Positions 10,864-18,951 of a stretch of 64,000 nt of DNA are shown here, piece after piece. The notes under the pieces were generated by a model, which saw only the letters and a list, made by a program, of their open reading frames with translations, was not told where the DNA came from and did no database searches. How positions within the stretch are numbered: position 1 is the stretch's first letter; each line of letters opens with the position of its first letter. Position numbers and translations under genes: made by a program. Source of the DNA: Bradyrhizobium tropiciagri (lineage in GTDB: Bacteria; Pseudomonadota; Alphaproteobacteria; Rhizobiales; Xanthobacteraceae); contig NZ_JAFCKF010000004.1 of the NCBI RefSeq assembly GCF_018130545.1, positions 259,501-323,500 of the forward strand. The letters are read 5' to 3'.

Positions 10864-11054
10864 CCTTGGCTCCTCGTCGATGTCTCTGAGACCGGTCTTC
10901 GCCAGGCTGCATTTCGGGGCCCGCGAAGGCAACCAGGCCACGATACCCGTCCAAGGTACCCACTCAAGCCACCCACCGGACACCCCCGTCGAGGCTTGGG
11001 CGACATCCCGGGATTTGCTAGACTGCGCGTGAGGTACCCAGGCAGATCGTTCAC

Positions 11055-12821
11055 ATGGACGTGCCAGGACCAGAGCGCCGGCTCGCTGCGGTCCTCGCCG
11101 CCGACATGGTCGGCTTTAGCCGCCTCATGGAGGCTGACGAGACCGGCACCCTTGCGCGTTTGAAGACCCATCGGATCGAGCTGATCGATCCGGCCATCGC
11201 CAAAAATCGCGGCCGCATCATCAAGACCACCGGCGACGGCATGCTGGTCGAGTTTCACAGCGTCGTCGATGCGGTGCTGTGCGCGGCCGAGGTCCAGCGC
11301 CGGATGGCCAAGCGCAACACCGACGTCGCGCCGGCGCGGTGGATGCAGTTTCGCATCGGCATCAATCTCGGCGATGTGATCGTCGACGGGGCCGATATCT
11401 TCGGCGACGGCGTCAATGTCGCGTCCCGCCTGGAGACGCTGGCCGAACCCGGCGGCATCTGCATTTCCGGCGCGGTCCGCGATCAGGTCGGCGATCGCCT
11501 GGAAGACCTCAGCTTCGAGGATCTCGGCGATCAGACTGTGAAGAACATCGCGCGTCCGATCAGGGTTTTTCGCATCCACTTCCAATCGGATTCCGGGAGC
11601 GCGCCCGAGCAGGTGAAGAGCGCGACGGCGGCACAAGTCATCGCCAAGAAGCCTTCGATTGCGGTGCTGCCGCTCGCCAACATGAGCGGCGATCCCGAGC
11701 AGGAGTTCTTCGCCGACGGCCTGACCGAGGACATCATCACCGAGCTGTCGCGCTTCCACGATCTGCTGGTGATCTCGCGCAACTCGACCTTCGTGTACAA
11801 GGGCAAGGCCGTGAAGGTGCAGGACGTCGCGAAGGAATTCGCGGTCGACTATGTGCTTGAGGGCAGCGTGCGCAAGGCCGGCGGCCGGATCCGCGTCACG
11901 GTGCAGCTGATCGATGCCGAGGCCGACCGGCACGTCTGGGCCGAGCGCTATGACCGCGAGCTTGCCGATATCTTCGCGATCCAGGACGAGATGACGCGCG
12001 CGATCGTGTCAACCTTGCCGGGTCGGGTCGAGGCCGCCGCGCATGACCGCGTCAAGCGCAAGCCGACCGACAACATGGCGGCCTATGAGTGCGTGCTCGC
12101 CGCCAAGGTGCTGCATCACCGCTCGGCCCGGGACGACAATACGGAGGCGCAGCGGCTGCTGGAGCGGGCCATCGTGCTTGATCCCAACTATGCCCATGCC
12201 CACGCCTGGCGGGCCTGCGTGCTCGGCCAGACCTGGGTCTATAATTGGTGTGCCGACCGCGACGCGACCATGGCGCAGGTCGCCGGCGAGCTCGAGATCG
12301 CGCTCAAGCTCGATGATAATGACAGCGACGTGCACCGGATCCTCGCCGCGCTGAATCTCAACCGCGACGACCATGACAAGGCAACGTTCCACCAGGAGCG
12401 CGCGCTCGCGCTGAACCCGAACTACGACCTCGTCGTCGTGCAGCAGGGTGAGCTCCTGACCTGGCTCGGGCGGCCGGAGGAGGGGATCGACTGGATCAAG
12501 CGGGCGATGCGGCTCAATCCGTTCCATCCGGAGCGGTTCTGGAGCCATCTCGGCCGGGCCTGCTATTGCGCCGAGAAATACGCCGACGCGGCCGAGGCGT
12601 TCTCCCGGATCACGCGGCCCGACCATACCCATCACGCCTTCCTGGCGGCGACGCTGGCGCAGATGGGCAATCCGGTTGCGGCCTCCGCGCATGCCGCCGA
12701 GGTGCTGAAGCGCGAGCCGACCTTCTCGGTGGCTGCCCATCTGGCAACCCAGCACTACAAGCGCGAGCCCGACCGGGCGCGTTACGAGGCCGGCCTGGTC
12801 AAGGCTGGGCTGCCGGCTTGA
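11055..12821 (+). CDS. Class III adenylate/guanylate cyclase with TolB-like and TPR domains
   Basis: A 588-residue soluble fusion. Residues 8-165 form a class III nucleotidyl cyclase domain with both metal Asp residues (D17 in AADMVGFS and D61 in TTGDGMLVEF) and the INLGDVIVDG and GDGVNVASRLE motifs. Residues about 195-320 are the FlgO/TolB-like N-terminal module common in these fusions (SIAVLPLANMSGDPEQEFF, VDYVLEGSVRK). The rest is TPR-like helices (for example DPNYAHAHAWRACVLG). The architecture suggests a sensor producing cyclic nucleotide in response to a protein or ligand bound by the C-terminal part. There is no membrane segment. Confidence 0.92.
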   Translation: MDVPGPERRLAAVLAADMVGFSRLMEADETGTLARLKTHRIELIDPAIAKNRGRIIKTTGDGMLVEFHSVVDAVLCAAEVQRRMAKRNTDVAPARWMQFRIGINLGDVIVDGADIFGDGVNVASRLETLAEPGGICISGAVRDQVGDRLEDLSFEDLGDQTVKNIARPIRVFRIHFQSDSGSAPEQVKSATAAQVIAKKPSIAVLPLANMSGDPEQEFFADGLTEDIITELSRFHDLLVISRNSTFVYKGKAVKVQDVAKEFAVDYVLEGSVRKAGGRIRVTVQLIDAEADRHVWAERYDRELADIFAIQDEMTRAIVSTLPGRVEAAAHDRVKRKPTDNMAAYECVLAAKVLHHRSARDDNTEAQRLLERAIVLDPNYAHAHAWRACVLGQTWVYNWCADRDATMAQVAGELEIALKLDDNDSDVHRILAALNLNRDDHDKATFHQERALALNPNYDLVVVQQGELLTWLGRPEEGIDWIKRAMRLNPFHPERFWSHLGRACYCAEKYADAAEAFSRITRPDHTHHAFLAATLAQMGNPVAASAHAAEVLKREPTFSVAAHLATQHYKREPDRARYEAGLVKAGLPA

Positions 12822-12843
12822 TTGGAGGGCTTCCGGGAAAAGA

Positions 12844-14436
12844 TTAGCGCAGCGAGGCGGTGCGCAGCACGAAGGACTGGGTGGTCAGCAGCGCGGTCGC
12901 CGAGCCTGAGAAGCGGTCGCAGGTCATGCCCATCATCGGGTCTTCCGAGAAGGTCATGGCGACGGCGGCCTGCGGTTTAACGAAGTGAGCCCGCATCATG
13001 TTCATGTCGGTGTCGCCAAGCACCGTGGTTAGCATGCCGGTGCTCGCGCTCGGCGCCAGCATCACGACGCGCATCCAGATATCGTTGCCCTTGGCGGCGG
13101 AGATGCGCGCCGACGTGGTGATCACGCCCGGTGTGCCCTTGGCAACGACGGTGTTGATCTCGGTGGCCGGCGCCGCCGCGGTGCGGGTCGGGCGCACGCT
13201 GTGCGGGATCGGCGCCGTTGCCGCCACGATGTTGGCGCGATCGACCGGAGAGGACGCGGCCGGTGCGTAGGCCAGCGCCTTGTTGAAGTTTTCGCTCGCG
13301 CTGGCGGTGGTCTGCGGATCGGCGCCGCTGACCGATTCACGGGCCTTCAGCGCGGCGATCTGTGCGTCCGATGCCTGCTTCGGCGTCGCCGCCTCGTCAC
13401 CCCAGAAGCCGCGGGCATTGATGATGTCGGCGGGCGATTGCGGCGCGGTGTTCTCGGCCGTCTGCACCACCTGCACCGCCGGCTTGGCCTTCGGCATCGG
13501 GACGACCTGCGCATCGGCGGCGGCAAGCTGGATCGCGGCGGCGAACTGCTGCGGCTTGGCGCGCGGCAGCGGAATTGGATCGGCGGGTTTGGCGGGCGCT
13601 GCGGCGGCAACCACGGTGCTGGCGGCGGGCTTGTCGTTCACGGCAGCCCCGCCTTCGTCTTCATCGTCACCCGACTTGCCGACGCCGAACAGCTTCGCGA
13701 ACAGGGTCGGCTTGCCGATTGTAGCGGCATCGTCGCCATTGCCGCGGCGCTCGATGTCGGCCTTGGCGAGTTCATAGCCCTTCAGCGGCGTGCCGTCGGT
13801 CGGGATATGGACGGTGCGGCCGTCAGGGAACACCTTGACCAGCTGATCGTGGGTCATGCGCGGCCAGTGGCGAATGCCGCCGGTGTCGAGATGCACGAAC
13901 GGCGAACCTGACGTCGGATAGAAGCCGACGCCGCCGCGCTGCAAGCGCAGGCCGGCGTAGCGGATCTGCTCCAGCGGCACGCCCGGAATGAAGAAGTCCA
14001 TCGCATGCCCCAGCATGTGCTGGCTGTGGCGCGCAACGCCCGAGGAGCGGCGGCGGAGCATGGCGTTGGTGGCCGGGGCGCGATAGGCGGAGACGATCTG
14101 GATCGGCTGCTTGCCGCCGACGTCGTTGTAGACCTCCCAGAGGATATCGAACAGGTGACGGTCCATCACCGTCTCGTCCTGGGAGCGCCAGTCGCGCAGG
14201 AAGTGATTGAGCTGCTTCAGCGCGGCTTCGTCGTAACGGCCATCGCGCTTGAAGGTGACGGTGAGGTCTTCGTTGGAATGGGTGTGGTGGAAGGAGAGGG
14301 TACGGGTCTGGTTCAGCGCCGTCGCATCGTGCACGGATCCGGCGCCCGCCAACAGCAATAGCGCGCTCAGGCCGACTTGGTACCCGGCCTTAGGTAGTGA
14401 CAGCAGATTGTAGCGGCGTGCGAGGACAGCCAGCAC
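12844..14436 (-). CDS. DUF882/YcbK (MepK-type) M15 peptidoglycan endopeptidase with long C-terminal extension
   Basis: A 530-residue exported protein; residues about 25-40 are a signal or anchor sequence. The DUF882 domain (about 40-195) carries the M15 zinc motif SQHMLGHAMDF (His and Asp ligands) and PFVHLDTG with the second His. E. coli MepK (YcbK), of about 180 residues, cuts 3-3 cross-links made by L,D-transpeptidases, and here too the gene follows an LdtD-like gene. The extra 300 residues are a Pro/Ala-rich region then a 150-residue tail of unknown role. The start is uncertain between GTG 14436 and TTG 14451. It converges with the cyclase gene, leaving only 22 bases. Confidence 0.88.
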   Translation of the reverse strand: MLAVLARRYNLLSLPKAGYQVGLSALLLLAGAGSVHDATALNQTRTLSFHHTHSNEDLTVTFKRDGRYDEAALKQLNHFLRDWRSQDETVMDRHLFDILWEVYNDVGGKQPIQIVSAYRAPATNAMLRRRSSGVARHSQHMLGHAMDFFIPGVPLEQIRYAGLRLQRGGVGFYPTSGSPFVHLDTGGIRHWPRMTHDQLVKVFPDGRTVHIPTDGTPLKGYELAKADIERRGNGDDAATIGKPTLFAKLFGVGKSGDDEDEGGAAVNDKPAASTVVAAAAPAKPADPIPLPRAKPQQFAAAIQLAAADAQVVPMPKAKPAVQVVQTAENTAPQSPADIINARGFWGDEAATPKQASDAQIAALKARESVSGADPQTTASASENFNKALAYAPAASSPVDRANIVAATAPIPHSVRPTRTAAAPATEINTVVAKGTPGVITTSARISAAKGNDIWMRVVMLAPSASTGMLTTVLGDTDMNMMRAHFVKPQAAVAMTFSEDPMMGMTCDRFSGSATALLTTQSFVLRTASLR

Positions 14437-14548
14437 TATGAGCCCACCCAAGTCGACGAGCGTTCGGTCGGCACCTTTCGCAGACCCCCCGCGAAAGACG
14501 GTGAACGCTTTCTTAAAGCGGGAGGGTTAACCGAGGTTTACCGACCCG

Positions 14549-14577
14549 CCCCCAAGTTAGGCTTAACTAACTGGGGG
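14549..14577. repeat. Inverted repeat upstream of the M15 endopeptidase gene
   Basis: CCCCCAAGTTAG and CTAACTGGGGG pair with one bulged A around a 5-6 base loop. It lies about 110-140 bases before the M15 gene start on the minus strand. There is no T-run beside it, so an operator or mRNA leader structure is more likely than a terminator. Confidence 0.45.
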
Positions 14578-14631
14578 ACTGTGGCAAAAGATAGCCCTGT
14601 CCCCCGGCGGGCACCGGAAATGGTTAACATA

Positions 14632-14660
14632 AACGATCTCGCCTTTTGAGCGAGATCGTT
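14632..14660 (-). terminator. Hairpin downstream of the L,D-transpeptidase gene
   Basis: AACGATCTCGC and GCGAGATCGTT form a perfect 11-base stem around a 7-base loop, starting 43 bases after the transpeptidase stop codon. On the minus strand it is followed by TTATGTT, a poor T-run, so termination may be partial and allow read-through into the M15 gene. Confidence 0.5.
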
Positions 14661-14702
14661 GATTTTGCTTCAATATTTAGGTCAATCGGGCCGAGGGGCA
14701 GA

Positions 14703-17009
14703 TTACCGGGTGATCACCCGGCGCTGCTGCTGGGCCTGGCCGCGGCGGACGGGCTGCGGCTCCGGCTGTCCGAATCCGCCGAACAGGCGCTCGAAGAAGT
14801 TCGGTCCGGAAGAGCCAAAGCCGCTGTTGTCGCCTGCGACGTTGACACCTGCGGGCAGGCTGCTGCTCGGCGGCCGCGAATAGCTCGGCTGGGCGTGCGC
14901 CACTACCGTCTCGAGATCCTTGCCGCGGCTGTTCTTGAGCAGCGACAGCATGGTGGCGTCGCGGCCGTAAACGTCCCTGCGGAACTGCAGCTTGCCGGCA
15001 TCATCCACGAACGCGGTCTGGTAGGTGATGTTGACCGGGATCGGCGTCGGGAATTTCAGGTCGACTTCGCTCGAACCGTACATGCTGCGGATCCGCTCCG
15101 GCGTGTAGTGCTGGTTCGGCTCGGCGATGTTGAGCAGCACGGACGCGTACTGATCCGGGTTCTGCACGCGCATGCAGCCGTGGCTGAAGGCGCGCTCGTC
15201 CTTGGCGAACAAATACTTGTCCGGCGTGTCGTGCTGATAGACCAGGAACTTGTTCGGGAAGTTGAAGCGGATGCGGCCGAGCGCGTTGGCTTCACCGGGC
15301 GGCTGCGAGATATGGATCGTGCCGTCGCGGTTGCGCTCGAGCTTGAGGCCCATGCGCTGCAGCACCGTCGGATCCTGCTGCAAGGCCGGCAGATACTCGT
15401 TGTAGATGATCGACGGCGGCACGTTCCAGGTCGGGTTGACCGTGATGTACTTCATCGTCTCGGTCAAAAGCGGCGTGGCATGCTGGCCGGGCTTGCCGGT
15501 GACGACGCGCGTTGTCCATGCCTGCGCGCCGTTCTGCATCACCTTCAGCGTGTAGTCGGGGATGTTGAGGATCACATAGGCATTGCCGAGATTGGCGGCG
15601 CCGAGCTGGCGCGGCAGCCAGCGCCAGCGCTCCATGTTGACGAGCACGGTGTCGATCTGGCGATCGCGCTTCGGATTGTTGAGCGCCTTGACCGTACGCT
15701 CGTCGAGCACACCGGTCGCCTTGAGGTCGACGCTGCTCTGGAATTTCTCGACCGCGCGCGCAACCGTCGCATCATACTTGGTGCTGTCGGCATTCTCGGT
15801 GACGCCGAGCTTGTTGCGCAGGTCCGGCACGCGCGGATCGTCCATCTCGACCGCGGCCTGCTTCTTGCGCGCCGGCACGTATTTCAGCGCGGGGCCGTCC
15901 GCGATCGTGATCACAGGGCCGTCGCCCTGGCCGCGCAGCTCGGCGAGCTTCTTCTTCAGCTCCTTGTAGAGCTTTTGCGGCGGGTTGTAGCCGTCGAGCG
16001 CGGCCGAGGCGTCCTTGGCGGAGGTCACGTTCGCGAACACTTCCGCCGGATCGGTCGGATGCTCCGGATAGAGGATATCGGCCGACACCTGCGACCAGTG
16101 CATGCGGCCGCTCTGCGCCTGGCGCGCATAGTCCAGCATGCTGGCGGCAAGCTTCAGCTCGGCATCGGCCAGCGCGTCGGGTGTCGTCGCCGCGGCGAAA
16201 TCCGGCACCGGATAGTCCGATGCATCGAGGCCGTCGGCGGCGGCATCCTTCAGGCGCGCGATGACGCCCTTGCCGGTGTCGGTGAGCTTGCCGGCCTTGG
16301 TGAACACAGGCGCGTAGTCGCGGGCCGAATAGAATTTCTCGGCTGCGGCACGCTCGTTCTTGCGGTCGAAGGTACGCAGCGTCTTGCCGGCGAGCAGCTC
16401 GCGCAGCTTGTCGGCGACCGGCTGATCTTCGGAGGCGACATTGCTGGCCGCCTTTGCGGGCTCGGTCGCCGGGGCAGCCGCCGTCGCGGGAGCAGGAGCT
16501 GCGGCGGGCGCCGCGGCCGTTGCCGGCGCTGGGCTTGCGGACGGCGCGGTGGCGGTGGCCGGCGCGGGCGGAGTTGCAGATGGCGCGACCGCGGTATCGG
16601 TCTTCGGTGCGTCCGCCTTCGGCGCGTCAGCAGGCTTCGTTGCGACATCGGCCGGCTTCGGGTCGACGGCCTTCGCGGTGGCCGGTTCCGCCGGCTTTGC
16701 GTCGGCAGGCTTTGCATCGGCCGGCTTGGCCTCGGTGGCCTGCACATCGGCGGGCTTCACGTCGGCCGGTTTGGCGGCGTCGGGCAGCGCGGCGGTGGTG
16801 TCGGCCTTGAAATCGCTTGCGGTCGGCGGCGGCACGTTGGCCGGCTCGGGGCGCGGGATCGCGGCGTCGATCGCGAGTTCAGAGGTGCTGGAGCGGGGCG
16901 TGTCCTGCGCGAAGGCCGAGGTCGCGGACACCGCGAGGAAGGTTGCCGCGACGGCCGTCAATACGCGGTCAAATCCCCGACGGTTGTTCGAACAGTCACG
17001 CATTGTCAC
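14703..17009 (-). CDS. L,D-transpeptidase of the YcbB/LdtD type
   Basis: A 768-residue periplasmic enzyme forming 3-3 peptidoglycan cross-links or attaching proteins to peptidoglycan. The signal peptide ends near SAFAQD. Residues about 75-190 are a low-complexity linker of KPAD(V/A) and PAPATAAAP repeats. The YcbB-type scaffold follows, then a peptidoglycan-binding domain (about 415-460) and the YkuD domain with catalytic SHGCMRV, Cys at about 612. Length exceeds E. coli LdtD (615 residues) mainly through the linker. A second ATG at 17003 is possible. The M15 endopeptidase gene follows on the same strand. Confidence 0.94.
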   Translation of the reverse strand: MTMRDCSNNRRGFDRVLTAVAATFLAVSATSAFAQDTPRSSTSELAIDAAIPRPEPANVPPPTASDFKADTTAALPDAAKPADVKPADVQATEAKPADAKPADAKPAEPATAKAVDPKPADVATKPADAPKADAPKTDTAVAPSATPPAPATATAPSASPAPATAAAPAAAPAPATAAAPATEPAKAASNVASEDQPVADKLRELLAGKTLRTFDRKNERAAAEKFYSARDYAPVFTKAGKLTDTGKGVIARLKDAAADGLDASDYPVPDFAAATTPDALADAELKLAASMLDYARQAQSGRMHWSQVSADILYPEHPTDPAEVFANVTSAKDASAALDGYNPPQKLYKELKKKLAELRGQGDGPVITIADGPALKYVPARKKQAAVEMDDPRVPDLRNKLGVTENADSTKYDATVARAVEKFQSSVDLKATGVLDERTVKALNNPKRDRQIDTVLVNMERWRWLPRQLGAANLGNAYVILNIPDYTLKVMQNGAQAWTTRVVTGKPGQHATPLLTETMKYITVNPTWNVPPSIIYNEYLPALQQDPTVLQRMGLKLERNRDGTIHISQPPGEANALGRIRFNFPNKFLVYQHDTPDKYLFAKDERAFSHGCMRVQNPDQYASVLLNIAEPNQHYTPERIRSMYGSSEVDLKFPTPIPVNITYQTAFVDDAGKLQFRRDVYGRDATMLSLLKNSRGKDLETVVAHAQPSYSRPPSSSLPAGVNVAGDNSGFGSSGPNFFERLFGGFGQPEPQPVRRGQAQQQRRVITR

Positions 17010-17318
17010 ACCCCCTGGGTGGAACTGCCCCTCGTCAAACTGGAACAGTTCAAATCAGTATTTGTTTCATAGCTTGCGCGAAAGCGCCGGCTTCTCGATC
17101 GACTCGCACGCCTGCACGCAACGAACGCAGACGATACATTTGCCCCTCTTATGCAGCCAGCGCCATGCGGGGCAACTCACGACAAACTGACCTCGAAGCA
17201 GCTGATTTCGCTCGGGCTGTGCGTTTTTGCCACGCGGCACAGCCTTTGTCTGTCACCGCTACGACACGGTTCAAAAGGTTCCCTGGTATTGTCTGGTCGG
17301 CCCCAAGAGCCCGTCGAC
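17010..17318. other. Non-coding region upstream of the L,D-transpeptidase gene
   Basis: These 309 bases lie between the 3' end of the NtrC-type regulator gene and the transpeptidase start; both genes are on the minus strand. No credible ORF, RNA gene or strong hairpin was seen. It is somewhat more AT-rich than the flanking genes, especially 17040-17110, and presumably holds the transpeptidase promoter. Confidence 0.5.
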
Positions 17319-18809
17319 TTACGTGGCGTCGCTTGCGCGTGTGCCCGCCGCAGCTTCATCGAGCTTGCGGTAGAGCGTCGAGCGGCCGATCTTGAGGCGG
17401 CGCGCGACCTCCGACATCTGTCCGCGATAATGTGAAATCGCGAACCGGATGATCTCGTTCTCGAGATCTTCTAGCGGGCGCATCTCGCCCGCGGCATTGA
17501 GCATCGAGAGGCCGCCGGCGGTGGGGAGGGCGGCTGTTACCGGTATTTCATTACCGGAAATCATCGCGGGCGCCGTCGACGGCGACACCACCAGCGGTTC
17601 GCCCTGCAGCGATTTGCCTTCCGGCGCTGGATGCGTGGGCCCCTGCGGGAAATCGGCCAGGACCAGCTGGTCGCCGTCGCTCATCACCACGGCGCGATAC
17701 ACCGTGTTCTCGAGCTGACGGATATTGCCCGGCCAGTCGAGCTGGGAGAGATGGGCCATCGCATCGCCGCTGATGCCGGTAATGTTGCGGTTCTCCTCCG
17801 CGCAGAACCGCGCCAGGAAATGCCGCAGCAGATGCGGAATGTCTTCGCGCCGCTGCCGCAGCGCCGGGATGGTCAGCGGCAGCACGTGCAGGCGATAGAA
17901 CAGGTCTTCGCGGAACTGGCCGCCCTTCACGAGATCGAGCAGCCTCCGGTTGGTCGCCGAGATGATGCGGACATCGACCTTGACCGGCTTGCGGCCGCCG
18001 ACCGCCTCGACGGTGCCTTCCTGCAGCGCGCGCAGCAGCTTCACTTGCGTGGCCAGCGGCAATTCGCCGACTTCGTCGAGGAACAGCGTGCCGCCATGGG
18101 CCTCGACGAACTTGCCCTGATGGCGTTCGGTGGCACCGGTGAAGGCACCCTTCTCATGACCGAACAGGATCGATTCGACGAGATTGTCCGGGATCGCCCC
18201 GCAGTTCACCGCAACGAACGGCTTGGCCTTGCGCTCGCTGCTGCCGTGGATGGCGCGCGCGAACAGTTCCTTGCCGACGCCGGACTCGCCTTCGATCAGC
18301 ACCGGAATCGTCGAGGATGCGGCCTTCTGCGCGGTGCGCAGCACGCCGGCCATCGCCTCGCTGCGGGTGATGATGTCGGAGAAGGTCAGCCGGCCTTCGC
18401 GGCTGTGGCGGATGCGCTGCAATTCGCCCTTCAGCGCCGAGGCGTTGAGGGCGTTGCGCAGCGACACCTGCAGCCGCTCGAAGCCGACCGGCTTGACGAC
18501 GAAATCCTGGGCACCAGCGCGCATCGCCGACACCACATTGTCGATGCCGCCATGCGCGGTCTGCACGATGACCGGGATGGTCAAACCAGCTTCACGAATC
18601 TTTGCGAGGACTCCAAGTCCGTCGAGGCCCGGCATCACGAGGTCGAGCACGACGGCGTCTATCGCCTGCGTCTCGGATGCAGTCAGGGCCGCTATCGCCG
18701 CGTCGCCACTGTCCACGACGAGGGGCTCATAGCCGCACTTCTGCACCATGTTTTCAACCAAACGACGCTGTACTGCGTCGTCATCGGCGATCAAAATGGT
18801 GGCAGCCAT
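17319..18809 (-). CDS. Sigma-54-dependent response regulator (NtrC family)
   Basis: A 496-residue two-component regulator. The receiver domain (1-120) has the acidic pair DDD at 10-12, phospho-acceptor D56 and K106. The AAA+ domain (about 145-385) has Walker A GESGVGKE at 174-181, the sigma-54 contact loop GAFTGA at 221-226 and Walker B TLFLDEVGEL. A Fis-type helix-turn-helix (EVARRLKIGRSTLYRKLDE) ends the protein after a 60-residue linker. No histidine kinase gene is adjacent, so it is an orphan regulator in this window. All motifs needed for sigma-54 activation are intact. Confidence 0.95.
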   Translation of the reverse strand: MAATILIADDDAVQRRLVENMVQKCGYEPLVVDSGDAAIAALTASETQAIDAVVLDLVMPGLDGLGVLAKIREAGLTIPVIVQTAHGGIDNVVSAMRAGAQDFVVKPVGFERLQVSLRNALNASALKGELQRIRHSREGRLTFSDIITRSEAMAGVLRTAQKAASSTIPVLIEGESGVGKELFARAIHGSSERKAKPFVAVNCGAIPDNLVESILFGHEKGAFTGATERHQGKFVEAHGGTLFLDEVGELPLATQVKLLRALQEGTVEAVGGRKPVKVDVRIISATNRRLLDLVKGGQFREDLFYRLHVLPLTIPALRQRREDIPHLLRHFLARFCAEENRNITGISGDAMAHLSQLDWPGNIRQLENTVYRAVVMSDGDQLVLADFPQGPTHPAPEGKSLQGEPLVVSPSTAPAMISGNEIPVTAALPTAGGLSMLNAAGEMRPLEDLENEIIRFAISHYRGQMSEVARRLKIGRSTLYRKLDEAAAGTRASDAT

Positions 18810-18951
18810 GGTTTTCCCCGCACGCTACGATTATTTGTCTCGAATCGGGGCACTGTCGCCGATGCCGATTAACGCACTCTTAAATCTTGCAAACCCGCTT
18901 TCATTCCGCCGCCGCCGACATCTTTCCGACTGAACTAAGGTTACGAACAAG

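Noticed and set aside
16440-16790. Short tandem repeats that might suggest a CRISPR array or VNTR
   Set aside because: They are KPAD and PAPAT codon repeats inside the transpeptidase linker, in frame, without unique spacers.
14646-17072. Plus-strand open frame of 808 residues opposite the L,D-transpeptidase gene
   Set aside because: The minus-strand frame has a signal peptide and YkuD motifs; the plus-strand frame is an Arg/Gly/His-rich shadow.
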